Notes under the pieces: model-generated
The model's input: the letters and a program-made list of their open reading frames with translations, nothing else
What the model was told of the DNA's origin: nothing
The model's database searches: none
Position numbers and translations under genes: made by a program
In this document: positions 58,301 through 64,000 of the stretch, one piece after another
Layout: the number at the start of each line of letters is the position of its first letter
Position numbering within the stretch: the stretch's first letter is position 1
Assembly: GCF_026213295.1 (NCBI RefSeq)
Contig: NC_079419.1
Location: 22,652,818-22,716,817, forward strand
Length of the DNA: 64,000 nucleotides
DNA from: Gadus chalcogrammus
Taxonomy: Eukaryota > Chordata > Actinopteri > Gadiformes > Gadidae
Direction: 5' to 3'

Positions 58301-59271
58301 ATCAGAAACGGACACAGAGTTCCACTTCGACTCAGATGCCTGCAAGGTGGAGGTGGGGTACTGGTATTGGCTGGTATTATTAAAGATGAGCTAGTTGGAC
58401 CTTTTCGGATTGAAGACGGCCTCAAAATCAACTCCCAAACCTGCAGCCAGTTTTTAGAAGACACTTTCTTCAAGCAGTGGTACAGGAAAAAGTCTGCATC
58501 TTTCAAGAAAACCATGATTTTTATGCAGGACAATGCTCCATTGCATGCATCAAAGTACTCCACTGCATGGCTAGCCTGTAAAGGCCTTAAGGATTAAAAA
58601 AAATAATGACATGGCCCCCTTCCTCACCTGACCTAAACCCTATTGAGTACCTGTGGGCCCTGCTTAAACAGAAGATTTACAGTGAAGGAAAACAGTACAC
58701 CTCTCTGAACAGGGTCTGGGAGGCTGTGGTTGCTGCTGCACAAAAAGTTGATCGTCAACAGATAGAAAATCCATGAATGGAAGGCTTGTGACAGTTATTG
58801 AAAAGAAGGGTGGCTATATTGGTCACATATTCTTTTTTTGACATGTCAGAAATGTTTATTTGTAAATTTCTAAAAAGTTTGTAAAAAGTTTTATTCTCAC
58901 AACAGATGAAAAAAAACAAGTGAGAGGGGAAGATGTTCGTTTTTTCATTTAGTTGCCTGATAATTCTGCAGACTGATAGTTGCCTAATAATTGTGCACAT
59001 ATATAAATATTCTCTTAAGACAAATCCTCACTTTTACTTTCTTAAAAATTCAGGTTTAGGTTAATGAACATTTTGGATTGACCGAGAACAGTGTAGTTGT
59101 TCAATAATAAAATGAATCCTCAAAAAAAATTTTTTTTTCTATCTCTTCATGGAAGGGGTAGTTTCAGGTTCAGAGGCGGTCCCAGAATGGAGTCCGGCAG
59201 CAAGAACTCTACGGAATATCACCAACAACTCTGATATGCAGCAAGCCAGCCGACCCACGACAGCCCCCCAT
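28299..59271 (+). CDS. paxip1: paxip1 (PTIP), 5' portion, 8 exons
   Basis: PAXIP1/PTIP is a nuclear multi-BRCT adaptor. It works with the KMT2C/KMT2D H3K4 methyltransferase complex and, through BRCT domains, in the DNA-damage response. Joining the eight exons gives an uninterrupted 378-codon reading frame starting [24 protein letters not shown]1 covers about residues 11-95 (W75 in PSWVILSV). BRCT2 covers about 96-190 (GG at 124-125, W164 in TPDWIIDSV). An acidic, Ser/Pro/Arg-rich linker follows, with [20 protein letters not shown], then TLRNITNN. All splice phases agree. The frame leaves through a GTAAGT donor at 59272; the glutamine-rich region and C-terminal BRCTs lie beyond the window. Identification is from recognised family sequence, not a search. 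Confidence 0.95.
29047..29181 (+). CDS. paxip1: paxip1 exon 2
   Basis: 45 codons, phase 0 on both sides, acceptor TTATAG and donor GTGAGT. Encodes [20 protein letters not shown] to VFDLPVVK of BRCT1, including the conserved [10 protein letters not shown] segment. Confidence 0.95.
29418..31996. mobile_element. TTAA-flanked foldback element, copy 2 (intron 2)
   Basis: Ends AGGTCCCATGACATG and CATGTCATGGGACCT, flanked by TTAA at 29414-29417 and 31997-32000. The core is a giant imperfect inverted repeat: 30418-31050 and 31065-31697 are reverse complements, with the centre near 31057. A (CA)n run lies at 31689-31720. Sequence is shared with 24209-26325 (opposite orientation). A hAT element (29758-30289) interrupts its left part. 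Non-coding apart from chance ORFs. Confidence 0.8.
29758..30289 (+). mobile_element. hAT element with 8-bp TSD
   Basis: Ends CAGGGGTGCCCAACC and GGTTGGGCACCCCTG; target duplication GCCTACAC at 29750-29757 and 30290-30297, perfect. A transposase relic on + at 29970-30030 reads MAEGK, stop, [14 protein letters not shown], the N-terminus of BED/SCAN-type hAT-derived proteins. Three poly-C runs (30107-30126, 30145-30164, 30185-30204) follow. Confidence 0.9.
32222..32265 (+). CDS. paxip1: paxip1 exon 3
   Basis: 44 nt encoding [15 protein letters not shown], the tryptophan helix of BRCT1, ending in phase 2. The donor is GTATCCTTC, the consensus of U12-type introns. Confidence 0.93.
32266..32389 (+). 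other. paxip1: paxip1 intron 3, U12-type
   Basis: A 124-bp intron with the minor-spliceosome 5' splice site GTATCCTTC, a CCTTAAC branch-point match at 32369-32375, and the AG 15 nt after the branch adenosine (32374). Splicing here restores [17 protein letters not shown], the conserved BRCT1 sequence. All three features fit U12 spacing rules. Confidence 0.9.
32390..32453 (+). CDS. paxip1: paxip1 exon 4
   Basis: 64 nt; one nucleotide completes the codon split by intron 3, then [21 protein letters not shown]. Donor GTAAGA at 32454. End of BRCT1 and linker to BRCT2. Confidence 0.93.
32794..32904 (+). CDS. paxip1: paxip1 exon 5
   Basis: 37 codons, [20 protein letters not shown] to VVKEPKG; acceptor ACTAG and donor GTAAGT. 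Encodes the first half of BRCT2, including the GG turn and the THLV strand. Confidence 0.95.
33535..33966. other. Repeat-derived sequence before the first hAT copy
   Basis: 33595-33690 resembles 60765-60890 (CTGCCCCCTGCTGC / GCTCCCTGCCGCC, ACCAACTTTGACA[AC]A[AC]CTGAG), so both derive from one dispersed repeat. 33690-33965 starts TAGGGCTGGGTAAAAATATC, a hAT-type terminus whose other end seems to lie near 34890. No coding. Confidence 0.4.
33967..34836 (-). mobile_element. hAT element, BED-finger family, copy 1
   Basis: Ends TAGGGATGGGC and GCCCATCCCTA with a perfect 8-bp duplication AATTGGAT (33959-33966, 34837-34844). On the minus strand 34303-34569 encodes a BED zinc finger: [20 protein letters not shown] then [11 protein letters not shown] (C-x2-C...H-x4-H). 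The transposase core is missing. A second copy, about 886 bp, is at 59484-60369. Confidence 0.9.
35387..35576 (+). pseudogene. MADF-domain exon of the Harbinger element
   Basis: The ATG at 35387 encodes a basic N-terminus, then [20 protein letters not shown] and [18 protein letters not shown], a MADF domain first half. A GTAAGT donor follows at 35577. The downstream exon is not found. It is the accessory DNA-binding protein type of this superfamily, as at 15237. Confidence 0.7.
35645..35911 (-). repeat. 3' LTR (267 bp)
   Basis: Near-identical to 37449-37705 plus 40493-40502. Starts TGTGAAAAAGAGC and ends GATCTTCACA on the + strand. Confidence 0.92.
35946..37035 (-). mobile_element. hAT element inside the LTR retrotransposon
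   Basis: Ends TAGGGATGGGC and GCCCATCCCTA with a perfect 8-bp duplication AAACAAAG (35938-35945, 37036-37043). The minus strand at 36693-36914 encodes the hAT C-terminal dimerisation domain: [15 protein letters not shown], then [15 protein letters not shown]. The catalytic domain is mostly deleted. Related by ends to the BED-finger copies but with different subterminal sequence. Confidence 0.9.
37429..37446 (-). promoter_or_regulatory. Primer-binding site, tRNA-Leu-like
   Basis: The minus strand reads TGGTGGCAGTGGTGGGAT two bases from the LTR. It pairs with the 3' end of tRNA-Leu (AAG/TAG-type, ending CCGCTGCCACCA) with one mismatch (G-U type). Confidence 0.75.
37706..40487 (+). mobile_element. 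L2/Rex-like LINE inserted in the LTR
   Basis: A 5'-truncated LINE of 2.78 kb with an AT-rich 3' UTR and a TATCTTATG-type repeat tail (about 40467-40487), flanked by ATTCA (37701-37705, 40488-40492). It is the youngest layer in this nest. Confidence 0.88.
37715..40120 (+). pseudogene. LINE endonuclease/RT ORF
   Basis: Endonuclease end [15 protein letters not shown] and [16 protein letters not shown] one-base change in a C-run (about 37860-37868) shifts the frame, after which [19 protein letters not shown] continues. The linker ([20 protein letters not shown]) and a complete RT follow: [55 protein letters not shown] and the catalytic [10 protein letters not shown] (FSDD instead of YADD). The stop is at 40118-40120. 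It needs only one frame correction from 37715 on, so it is fairly young. The N-terminal half of the endonuclease is missing. Confidence 0.92.
41531..42726. mobile_element. DNA transposon with CAGGGT termini
   Basis: Ends CAGGGTAGCCGCGGGGTCTT and, inverted, CAGGGTTTCCCCAGG. The subterminal regions repeat AAAAGTCTTAAATT-type sequence on both sides. A short direct repeat AAATG is present at both flanks. The same terminal type occurs at 10640-10768. The interior (41690-42240) has no recognisable transposase; 42025-42120 contains a TGTCCGGGC/GCCCGGACA inverted pair. Confidence 0.7.
42727..43260. other. Intronic sequence, nothing recognised
   Basis: AT-rich paxip1 intron 5 DNA with no ORF or clear repeat that I can identify. 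Confidence 0.5.
43265..43560. mobile_element. Foldback-element scrap and SINE/MITE fragment
   Basis: 43265-43335 (ATCACGGCCAAAAG, TGTGTGCGCCTCC) matches the arms of the foldback elements at 25500 and 31370. 43385-43540 contains CATTACATTTAGCAGATGG and TTATCCAAAG, a motif of a very common teleost dispersed element. Confidence 0.6.
43561..44150. other. Intronic sequence, nothing recognised
   Basis: No coding homology or clear repeat structure seen. Confidence 0.4.
44497..45093. mobile_element. MITE, GCTGTGTTCGAAAT termini
   Basis: The left GCTGTGTTCGAAATAATTCC and right GGAATGATTTCGAACACAGC are inverted repeats. The subterminal part is rich in CACTATATAGGG/TATAGTGCACTATA. Non-coding, about 600 bp. 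Confidence 0.7.
45525..47624 (-). CDS. L1 ORF2, RT palm to C-terminus
   Basis: About 699 codons continuing ORF2 after the frameshift. RT motifs: [35 protein letters not shown] and the catalytic [15 protein letters not shown], then the L1 thumb region ([31 protein letters not shown]). Near the C-terminus is a [19 protein letters not shown] zinc-knuckle-like motif. The stop at 45525-45527 is close to the A tail. The FADD box and C-terminal Cys-rich motif are typical of L1-clade elements. Confidence 0.93.
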   Translation of the reverse strand: MIDEDQTGFVNGRQTHDNIRRTLHIIDQANKQKRATILVSVDAEKAFDRVNWTFLFTVLEKFGFNEKSIQIIRTLYERPTARIKINGSLSNKFDLQRSTRQGCCLSPTLFAYFIEPLAQAIRENRRIQGVTVCGVEHKVGLFADDVIAFLERPGESLPEFLDLLNTYGQLSGYKINITKTQILTINYTPPKEIKEKFNLNWNLKKINYLGVEVTRNIPGLYKANYDRINRELLKDIHRWTTLTLDFSSRIELIRMNVLPRLLDLFQALPIEIPLTQFVTWDRMISRFIWGGKRPRVRFRTLQLKREKGGLSLPNLREYFHAAQLKYVHCWCKLDYEAKWKEMEKSIGMCPIQSIIGDRETFKKVSNQMDSITKFTLELWFKLLRHNKAEKDANVLKWVAFDSSFKSDGQRGGLRQWADKGITAWCTLVKKGKIMSFQDLKTTYGLDWRDFYKYLQIRDYYGKRIGQELSLEMNQVVQVLVDTYKGNRVRTITTLYKALMDDKSTTGYIKEKWEREFDMEIPDDEWDNMWEKHKTTTCSRAWREFSWKNLIRFFITPKISNNYSEKRKSCWRNCGSSDANHAHIFWNCHKITGFWGMVHGLTQEILGYEFPMNHELMYLYIYSEDIVHDGDSYLFKILMVAGKKVITRKWGGEDLPTQTHWVDTVGEIYMMERLTHRLRLTGPQMDSKWRKWTLWQLTQN
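47621..49294 (-). CDS. L1 ORF2, endonuclease and N-terminal RT part
   Basis: 557 codons. The APE endonuclease is complete: [24 protein letters not shown] (catalytic Glu), [22 protein letters not shown] and [12 protein letters not shown] (catalytic Asp-His). The linker and RT fingers follow, with [32 protein letters not shown] and [20 protein letters not shown]. The frame ends at a TGA after HAFTRI because of a one-base frameshift; the other frame carries on with [19 protein letters not shown]. Confidence 0.93.
   Translation of the reverse strand: MGTTVRMVSLNVNGLNTPKKRDRVITKLKRDKAQIIYLQETHLNKVEHDKLKRYGYRHVYSSSFRGGPRRGVTIMISNQLQFEYEKEIRDGEGRYIIVKGKLDNVKVTLVNVYAPPDCDQHFFRLLFDVIAAETEGILICGGDMNVVLNYNMDTTSLKKSKIQISRYVNTLLEEMGLVDIWRNLHPLEKDFTHYSAVHKVHSRIDYLFVDTGNAHRVNDCHIGGADVSDHNSLYLDIGISNRKRITNWRLNVSMLNNEERKNKIKLEIQNYITENDNELVEPTMVWDALKAVMRGKLISEASYAKKMKLKTYSENIEKLREMEKVHHNSADLDTQKKIKLVKLEIEKHLTEEIERKMLFYKQSYYEIGPRATKLLARRTRKQLATSQIHKIRDPLTNRLITEPEEIEKTFQRYYEELYTQPESAPREEIKSFLNTLDLPKIGQTQNDSLTREISIEEVVEAINRLKNAKAAGSDGYAGEWYKAFKDELSPLLVKSFNWTLQKGKIPPSWAEAVITVIPKPGKDREICGNNRPISLLNLDYKLYTSIIARRLHAFTRI
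49690..50691 (-). CDS. L1 ORF1 protein, intact
   Basis: 333 codons. L1 ORF1p is a trimeric RNA chaperone that coats the element RNA. The N-terminus is acidic/basic and followed by a coiled coil (about residues 35-125, [20 protein letters not shown] and [14 protein letters not shown]). An RRM-like part follows with [16 protein letters not shown] (about 130-145), then RAHRALA and [15 protein letters not shown]. The C-terminal domain has [18 protein letters not shown]. Length is normal for a fish L1 ORF1. No internal stop. Confidence 0.93.
   Translation of the reverse strand: MDPNSDKGKREEKNGAGAEPASLNQLIDLLAPIGKQLDEVKKEVKEVKQGIIDVRREVKEEFDRFRKETDSKLEGINADMKMQHDHMEEAQTRVAELEEWQVEAKSEMLAMMAQTLKMQEKMTDLEGRSRRNNIRIFGIPEDTEENSTSKYLERFLTTELELPSDTPLQIQRAHRALAQKPPPNAPPRSMVVNFLQFETKEMVLSHAWKRKIHVGGKRIFFDHDYATEVVQKRKAYGSIKKILKEEQIRFQTPLTRMRIHWGSGVKTYDSAEDVARDMKERGYEVDLPREGTATAGREKTRDRAEWQQVTRSRTGRMAAAAAKEKLRGFQRGK
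50957..52193. other. Right part of the outer hAT-like element
   Basis: Non-coding sequence with purple-free, ordinary AT content; it ends in the GGCGCCGATAATCGGTC terminal repeat. No ORF with homology. Confidence 0.4.
52568..53225 (-). mobile_element. pogo-type element remnant
   Basis: The left end CCGTATTTTCCGCACTATAA with repeated GGATTATAAGGCGC units is a terminus common in teleost genomes; an end repeat plus a pogo-type transposase tail lie in one unit. The right end is obscured by a different MITE-like sequence (about 53200-53460, GGTTTCAAATC...GGTTTCGAG). Confidence 0.6.
52982..53203 (-). pseudogene. pogo/Tigger-like transposase C-terminal relic
   Basis: The minus strand reads [32 protein letters not shown], then a frameshift and [32 protein letters not shown], stop. 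The order (WV..AW..IS...V..AF.KAGI, then an acidic tail) matches the end of pogo-type DDE transposases. The catalytic domain is deleted. Confidence 0.7.
53226..54098. other. MITE-like and unassigned sequence
   Basis: 53260-53420 contains GC-rich GAAACCGAATAAG, GGTGGTTTCAAATC motifs of a MITE. The rest is AT-rich and non-coding. Confidence 0.35.
54419..55509 (-). pseudogene. piggyBac (PGBD-like) transposase, exon-intron relic
   Basis: Minus strand. The acidic N-terminus ([17 protein letters not shown]) runs to about 55272. Next comes [32 protein letters not shown], then a frameshift and [11 protein letters not shown] at a GTAAAT donor (about 55141). After an AT-rich intron the acceptor at about 54860 leads to [31 protein letters not shown] (catalytic Asp), [14 protein letters not shown] and [10 protein letters not shown] (catalytic Asp). 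The frame is lost after GVPLPCFG. The third catalytic Asp and Cys-rich C-terminus are missing. Dead copy. Confidence 0.85.
55680..55776. repeat. Palindromic 31-bp tandem repeats at the piggyBac end
   Basis: Three units of (A)TGCTGCGCTACGCAGCA plus ACCGGCAGG-type spacer; each unit can form a hairpin. The position next to the TIR suggests transposase-binding repeats. Confidence 0.8.
55788..56372. other. paxip1 intron 5, 3' end
   Basis: Ordinary AT-rich intronic DNA. A pyrimidine-rich tract precedes the TTCCAG acceptor at 56372. No other feature. Confidence 0.5.
56373..56448 (+). CDS. paxip1: paxip1 exon 6
   Basis: 76 nt, [19 protein letters not shown] to DSVK, phase 1 at the end. Acceptor TTCCAG; donor GTAATT. 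Carries the conserved BRCT2 tryptophan. It is separated from exon 5 by a 23.5-kb intron filled with transposons. Confidence 0.95.
56539..57057 (+). CDS. paxip1: paxip1 exon 7
   Basis: 519 nt after a 90-bp intron. Starts [14 protein letters not shown] (end of BRCT2). It then encodes a low-complexity linker: acidic GESDESYDQ, Ser/Pro/Arg-rich segments, the conserved [10 protein letters not shown]...RNLNW motif, and an Ala/Pro-rich tail. The donor is GTCTGT, a weaker match than the others, but phase and protein homology with exon 8 support it. Confidence 0.9.
57180..57970. other. paxip1 intron 7, unassigned
   Basis: AT-rich non-coding DNA, nothing recognised. Confidence 0.4.
57973..59000 (+). 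mobile_element. Tc1/mariner-type element
   Basis: Ends GTGTGCATAATTATTAG and CTAATAATTGTGCAC are inverted repeats. It holds a transposase relic in + orientation. It lies in paxip1 intron 7, same strand as the gene. Confidence 0.85.
58013..58800 (+). pseudogene. Tc1/mariner transposase relic
   Basis: The ATG at 58013 starts [20 protein letters not shown]. Frame-shifted, this continues [20 protein letters not shown] (helix-turn-helix), [13 protein letters not shown], a deletion, then [20 protein letters not shown] (first Asp), [20 protein letters not shown] and [11 protein letters not shown] (second Asp). The last block [13 protein letters not shown] (Glu region) is again in a different frame after stops near 58597. 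Several frameshifts and a deletion between the DNA-binding and catalytic parts make it inactive. Confidence 0.85.
59168..59271 (+). CDS. paxip1: paxip1 exon 8
   Basis: 104 nt, acceptor GTTTCAG, donor GTAAGT. Encodes [20 protein letters not shown] and [14 protein letters not shown], matching the [14 protein letters not shown] block of PTIP. The following intron extends past the end of the window. Confidence 0.92.
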
Positions 59272-59483
59272 GTAAGTAATAATTAACAACCTCAACTACT
59301 GCTGTTGTGTTGTGTTGTCAGCGTTTGGTTGATGCCCTTTACCTTTTGAACATGTGAGCATTGTTTGTATGTCATTTTGAAAGTTATTTTGGTCTCACTT
59401 GGGCTGTAAAATGTCTTCACTCAATCCAATATTGCCGATACCTGATGACATCTTTGAAACGGCAAAGAAACTAAACTACAAAT

Positions 59484-60369
59484 TAGGGATGGGCAGGAGT
59501 AGTAAATTCCAAACTCGAGTGATCGAAGGAATTCCTCGAGGATCAATCGAGTACTCGTTTAATCGAATCTATTTTTAGAATGCAACGCATCTGCAGCAGG
59601 AATAGGCCTAATGATGAATGGCAATATTGCCAACCAAACATGTAATGCTTATTCTCCATCAAAACTAGTCAGAGTTATCAGAGTATTCATTATTTATTTT
59701 TGCAAACCTTCAAAAAACATTTTCCTTCCAAAAATAAAAATGCGTCTCACAATTTAAATCACGTCGAACCAAGGCCTGTAACGGTTTAAAAAAAACAAAA
59801 ACGAAACAAGTAGCCTAACCATTGCAAATCATTTAAAGCTGCAAATAAAACGGCAGCAAATTGACTATGGAAATACTCAGCGTTGTGATCTTCTCTACAC
59901 GTCCGGGATTAAAGCTGTGTCTTGCGGCGGTGAAAATAGCCGACACACTTGGTTGCTGCGGGTCTGCTTTCCCGAACTCACCGTTGTGTTTCAGGAGTAT
60001 ATGTTGCCGCATAGTACTTGTACTCTGGTAGCTCGATTTCGCTTGGCATATTTTACATTTCCCCCTTATGATCTCCTATTTCTTTAAAGTATTTCAATTC
60101 TTCGCTGCGCTTTGCTTTAACCGCCATCTCTTAACTTTTTGGAGTCTGGCGTGCCTGCACACGGCACGTCACGCGCCACACAGACATTTTTTACTTTTCA
60201 TTTGCTTTGTGCCCACGGCATGCGTTAGTGGCGCCGCACATAAAATTGATACATTTGCTTCAGAAAACTTTGTTTGTGTGTATATGCAAACTTGAGTTTG
60301 CCTGTCCACCATCCGAGTTAATTTGTAACGAGGATTACTCGAGTAATCGATTCCTCACGCCCATCCCTA
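59484..60369 (-). mobile_element. hAT element, BED-finger family, copy 2
   Basis: Same family as 33967-34836 (roughly 90% identical by eye), ends TAGGGATGGGC/GCCCATCCCTA, with a different perfect 8-bp duplication CTACAAAT (59476-59483, 60370-60377). The minus-strand BED finger (around 60000-60090) is frame-broken by small deletions. Two independent insertions of the same non-autonomous form lie in neighbouring paxip1 introns. Confidence 0.9.
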
Positions 60370-60377
60370 CTACAAAT

Positions 60378-60890
60378 ATAAAATATATAAATGTTACCCA
60401 AACCCTACAATAATAATAGGTATCCAAAGATACTGTGAATACCTAATAATGTATATAGTTGCAAGGAAAGATGACTGGTTCCTACAATATGCTGAGCATG
60501 GTGGCCATGGCTTGATGATTAAATCATAGTAAACATCATTGAATTTCTTTCAGCATGTCTTGTTGAGGTCAAGGCATTAATTATCCCAAGGGCAGATTCA
60601 ACTACATTCTGAGAAAGAGAAGTCTTTCATATGTGAAGGTATGGTGAGCTTGGTAGATATGGTAAAATGCCATTAATATGCCTTAAGTGATTGACCGAAA
60701 AATGAAGAAAGAGAATGCGCTTAGTAGCAAGCCAACTCGTCTTGTGCGCAAGATTCCGTCAGCATGCTGACATTCATAATGCCACAGAGTTATGCCGCTC
60801 CCTGCCGCCAAATAGGTCCCTTTACTTTTAGAGACCTGCTTAAGTGCTGTTTCTATAAGTGTACCAACTTTGACAACACTGAGGTTTTCA
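60378..60890. other. Intronic DNA with a dispersed repeat
   Basis: 60765-60890 resembles 33595-33690 (see there). The rest is AT-rich with no recognisable feature. Confidence 0.4.
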
Positions 60891-60892
60891 CC

Positions 60893-61155
60893 CTCGGAAT
60901 AATAATAATAATAAATTCATATAGCACTTTTCTCACACTCCAAGCGCTTTACATAGGAGCACAATAATAAACAAACAAAAGGAAATGTAAAGTTGATGGC
61001 TTGGGTTGGTGGGTGATCTAGGGGTAGGCGAAGGAGAAGAGATGGGTCTTGAGGTTGGACTGGAAGATGGTGAGGGACTCGGAGTCACGGATATGTTGGG
61101 GGAGGGTGTTCCAGAGCCTGGGAGCTGCCCTGGAGAAGGCTCTGTCGCCAAGGCT
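60893..61155 (-). mobile_element. L2-type LINE 3' end
   Basis: The minus strand reads GDRAFSRAAPRLWNTLPQHI, RDSESLTIFQSNLKTHLFSF, AYP, stop, followed by the AAGCGCTTGGAGTG...ATATGAATTTATT 3' end and a TTA-microsatellite tail (60898-60912). A severely 5'-truncated copy. The flanks (61160-61260) again match 34925-35035, so it inserted into the dispersed repeat. Confidence 0.85.
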
Positions 61156-61797
61156 GAATGGTTGAAGTCGGTGTATTTTCCGCTTGGACTTCCATTGTAA
61201 AAAATAATTGAGTTAGCTATTGAAACATATGACCTAATGGGTAGTTCCTTGATGGGTATACCACATTTAAGGCCAATAATGTCAAGAGTTGACATAACTT
61301 TATGTGGACCTCCTTACTTCCGGTCTACATATACCTATTTAATTAGAAATGTATAAGCTGTTCAGGTTTGGAGTGGTTGAGTTTAGCATTTTTGCACCAT
61401 TGATTTTTCATATCAAATATTAATATTGTAGATATTAATTTCAACTAAATTCTTGCATGAGGGTATCTTCATTCATAATAAAAAAAAACAACATTCGGGA
61501 ATATGCAAATTATTCTAAAGAGGTCTAGACGCCGTGCGCAGCCCCGCCTTCTCCAGTGTACCAAGAAATCCCACGCCGTGACGAACAGGGGTTTTTACCC
61601 CCTCGGTTATACACAGGAAACTTGAGATAAGACGGTGAAATCGCAGGGCGTGCCAAGCCTCGACCGAACCGGCATGGTAGTGTAGAAAGGCCTTATGCTG
61701 ATGAGAAGGCAGTAGTGCGCACCTAAAGAAGCAGCCAACCACTCTTAAAACACTTCACACAACACAGCACACACACACCACGGCGGGTGCTGACTGC

Positions 61798-61798
<1 letters not shown>
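61156..61798. other. Intronic DNA, dispersed repeat and unassigned
   Basis: 61160-61260 resembles 34925-35035 (GGTTGAAGTC[AG]G[CT]GT, GTTCCTTGATGGG). 61500-61790 has no recognised homology. Confidence 0.35.
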
Positions 61799-61855
<57 letters not shown>

Positions 61856-61856
61856 A
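61799..61856. repeat. (CA)n microsatellite
   Basis: About 26 uninterrupted CA units. Confidence 0.95.
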
Positions 61857-62319
61857 CTGATTGACTGCGCACACGCACAAAACTCTGTTCCTAACCTACT
61901 CACCATTAGAAGTAGGGGTGGGTATTGGCATGAACCTCACGATACGATACGTATCCCGATACTTGGGTCACGATACGATACATATCACGATATTGCGATT
62001 TAAAGAGTTTATGTATTTCAGATTATATTGATCAGAGGACAAATTGAGTCAAAACCATTTCATTCATAACAGCTATTTTTTATTTCAATTAATGAAATAA
62101 TTTTTGTTTTATTTCTTACAGCTGAAACACTGAGCCGAAAACTGAAATAAAGTGCACAGTAGTTTTTCACAGTATGAAATCTGAACTGAAGTTCAAATGA
62201 AAATAAAATACCTATGTGCATGCAGTAAAAAAGTATAAGAAAATAAAGTGCAGAATAGCCCTTTTGTTCCTCTAATCAAAATAAATAATAAAGTAAACTG
62301 GACTGCTGGCAACTTCAGT

Positions 62320-62925
62320 GCGCGCTGAAAAGACAAATTTAGTGTATGCGCGAAGCATTTAAAATGCGGCATACCGACTAGCTCTGCTGCGCTGGTCATG
62401 TTTCTGGCGTTGTCGTTGACAATGGCTGGCTCCTTATTCTGAATGCCCCATTCGTCCACGGCCCTCTTCAGCAAATCCGCGATGTTACTGCCGGTGTGGC
62501 TCTCATGCATTGCCCTCGTTTGCAAAACATGCGTAACCATTTCCCAGTCGTCGGAGATGTAGTGGGACGTTATGGTCACATACGACTGTGTGGCTCTGGA
62601 GCTCCATCCGTCGCAGGTCAATGCAACCCGTTGCGCAGCGCCAAGGGATGTTTTAACCGCTTTCTTCACCTCTTCATACATCGCGGGTACAGCTGTGTCC
62701 ACCATGTAACCCTCGTTGTGGTATCTTGTAACGTGGCTCTAAAGTGTGCAGCATCCACCTGAATCCAGCATTATCAACGACGCTATAAGGGCGTAAATCC
62801 TTACAGATAAAGTGCACAATCGCCTCTGTTATGCGCTGTGCGCGAGGTGAGGTGGAGGGCAAAAAGTTGTGCAGCGTCATCTGGCTCGGTTGAGGTTGAG
62901 TCTTACCCACTCCACAGGACACCCG
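62320..62925 (-). pseudogene. ZBED-like hAT transposase relic
   Basis: The minus-strand upstream part (62674-62922) reads QMTLHNFLPSTSPRAQRITE, AIVHFICKDLRPYSVVDNAG, then a frameshift and (62193-62705) MYEEVKKAVKTSLGAAQRVA, LTCDGWSSRATQSYVTITSH (first catalytic Asp), WEMVTHVLQTRAMHESHTGS and AIVNDNARNMTSAAELVG (second Asp), FKCFAHTLNLSFQRAL. The C-terminal half is missing after about 62320, as is the BED finger. Confidence 0.85.
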
Positions 62926-63147
62926 AGGTAAATCAATTATAACGCCAGACTATAGATTTAAATGTCTGTGTTGATAGAATAATGTTAGAAATAAAACTAA
63001 CCTTGCATCGCATGAATCATCGAGGGACTACTTTCTCAGCAGAAGCGGAATTCTACTATGCGCTGGTTAGGTTTGTAACCGAATCACGACAGAAGAACGT
63101 AAACAGAGAAGCGTGGGACAGAAGCGCAATTGAACAACTAGGCAACA

Positions 63148-63359
63148 TGATGGTTCAGTGTGCTTTTAGAAATTGTAGAAATAAACGGTACAGATGGGCA
63201 CCACAAAGTTTCCACCAATTTCCAGTGCGAGATCCAGAAAGGACTCAACTGTGGCTTGTTGCTGCTGGCTTTGACATCAAAACACCGGCTCGTACATGTA
63301 CGGTTCGTTGGATACAACACATTCCTCATAATCGTCTTCAAAAGCAGATGCATCGCTAA
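63148..63359 (+). pseudogene. THAP-like zinc-finger ORF inside the hAT element
   Basis: The + strand from ATG 63148 reads MMVQCAFRNCRNKRYRW, SFHQFPVRDPERTQLWLVAA, GFDIKTPARTC. C-x4-C, the FHxFP motif and the LW segment fit the first half of a THAP (C2CH) zinc finger. The closing C-x2-H pair is not seen before the stop at 63357-63359. It may be one exon (a GT at 63299 follows TPARTCT) or a decayed fragment of a THAP-containing transposon. The ORF runs opposite to the transposase relic. Confidence 0.55.
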
Positions 63360-64000
63360 CTCCTCCTAACGTGGCCATATCTTGTTAATTGAATACGCTT
63401 GTATAATTCCTTCGTTCACTGTACTCTGCGTTTGTAGCAATGACAGCGGCAGGTAACCTAGGTATCAGTCCGCCGCTTCCGTAGCCTACGTACAGGAATA
63501 TAAACACTGCTGCTGAGACCCCGCAATTCCCTCAAAATGCAATGCAATGCAAGGTTGGTTATATTTTGCCCGTTGACGTGCGCTAGCCTAGCACGAGCGA
63601 ACTCTGCAACTAGAAGGACTGAATGAAATGTGTTGAAAACTGTCTCCAGTGATATAGAATACCAATGCTCACTTCGGAATCAGGCCCTATGTCCAAAATT
63701 CCGAACTACCCCTTTAACAACAAAGTATCGATATTTGGAGTTTAACAAATCGATATTTTATCGGCCAGCAAAGTATCGCGATATATTGCCGTATCGATTT
63801 TTTTACCCACCCCTAATTAGAAGAGCTATATGCGGAATAGCCTCACCAGAGACTCGACTTGCGTTAAACAGCAAAGTCTCAGAGCTTGGCGTCTTAAATC
63901 TTTTGTGGACTTTTGTCAACAGCTCCTGCCTTTTCTCTACGTGCAGTATCACACAAAAATACGTAGGCCCAATGTCTGGTCGCCATGGTTGTTGTATATA

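Larger units (their letters stand above)
61913..63815 (-). mobile_element. hAT element (ZBED-like) with 8-bp TSD
   Basis: Ends TAGGGGTGGGTATTGG and, inverted, TAGGGGTGGGTAAAAA, with a perfect 8-bp duplication ATTAGAAG (61905-61912, 63816-63823). Subterminal regions repeat ACGATACGATACG and CGATATTG. The minus strand encodes a ZBED-like transposase relic and the + strand a THAP-like ORF. Confidence 0.92.

Noticed and set aside
59272..64000. Further paxip1 exons
   Set aside because: I looked for the next conserved block after TTAPH and found only transposon and simple-repeat DNA; the next exon is probably beyond the window.

Overview
The window is vertebrate, almost certainly teleost, genomic DNA. 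The only host gene I can support is the 5' part of paxip1 (PTIP, PAX-interacting protein 1) on the + strand. Eight coding exons lie between 28299 and 59271. They join in phase into 378 codons covering the N-terminal BRCT pair, an acidic/serine-rich linker and the segment after it; the rest of the gene is outside the window. Seven introns have both ends visible. Intron 5 is about 23.5 kb. Intron 3 is only 124 bp and carries U12-type (minor spliceosome) signals.

Almost everything else is transposable-element DNA of the kind typical of teleosts: L2/Rex-like and L1-like LINEs, PIF/Harbinger, hAT, piggyBac, pogo and Tc1/mariner DNA transposons, TTAA-flanked foldback elements, and three LTR elements recognised mainly from primer-binding sites. 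Insertions are stacked inside one another, so the order of events can be read from interrupted ORFs and target-site duplications (TSDs).

Layout. 1-2160: a small palindromic element, a possible piggyBac first exon and a broken LINE reverse transcriptase ending in a 54-bp palindrome. 2200-10950: one L2-type LINE (minus strand) split into three pieces by a second LINE (2746-4986) and by a composite insert (about 6428-10775) that holds an LTR-element leader with a tRNA-Trp primer site and a 49-bp satellite. 12060-14390: decayed L1-like element. 14760-17713: hAT relic and DNA transposons. 17781-21954: Harbinger unit with convergent transposase and Myb-like genes. 22169-23130: copia-type LTR, half-tRNA primer site and gag. 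23905-26620: TIR element containing a TTAA-flanked foldback element. 26680-28298: LINE fragments and the paxip1 5' flank. 28299-59271: paxip1. Its intron 2 holds a second foldback element (29418-31996). Its intron 5 holds a hAT copy, a Harbinger element (35044-40895) with an LTR retrotransposon inside it that itself carries a hAT and a LINE, a hAT-like nest around a nearly intact 5.5-kb L1 (45378-50872), a pogo relic and a piggyBac element. Its intron 7 holds a mariner relic. 59484-63815: more hAT elements, one containing a THAP-like zinc-finger ORF on the opposite strand.

I found no credible new host system. The best leads are structural: the U12 intron, the two giant inverted repeats at paxip1, the completely resolved nest at 35044-40895, the young L1, and the THAP-like ORF. 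Many small ORFs are antisense or TE shadows and are left out.
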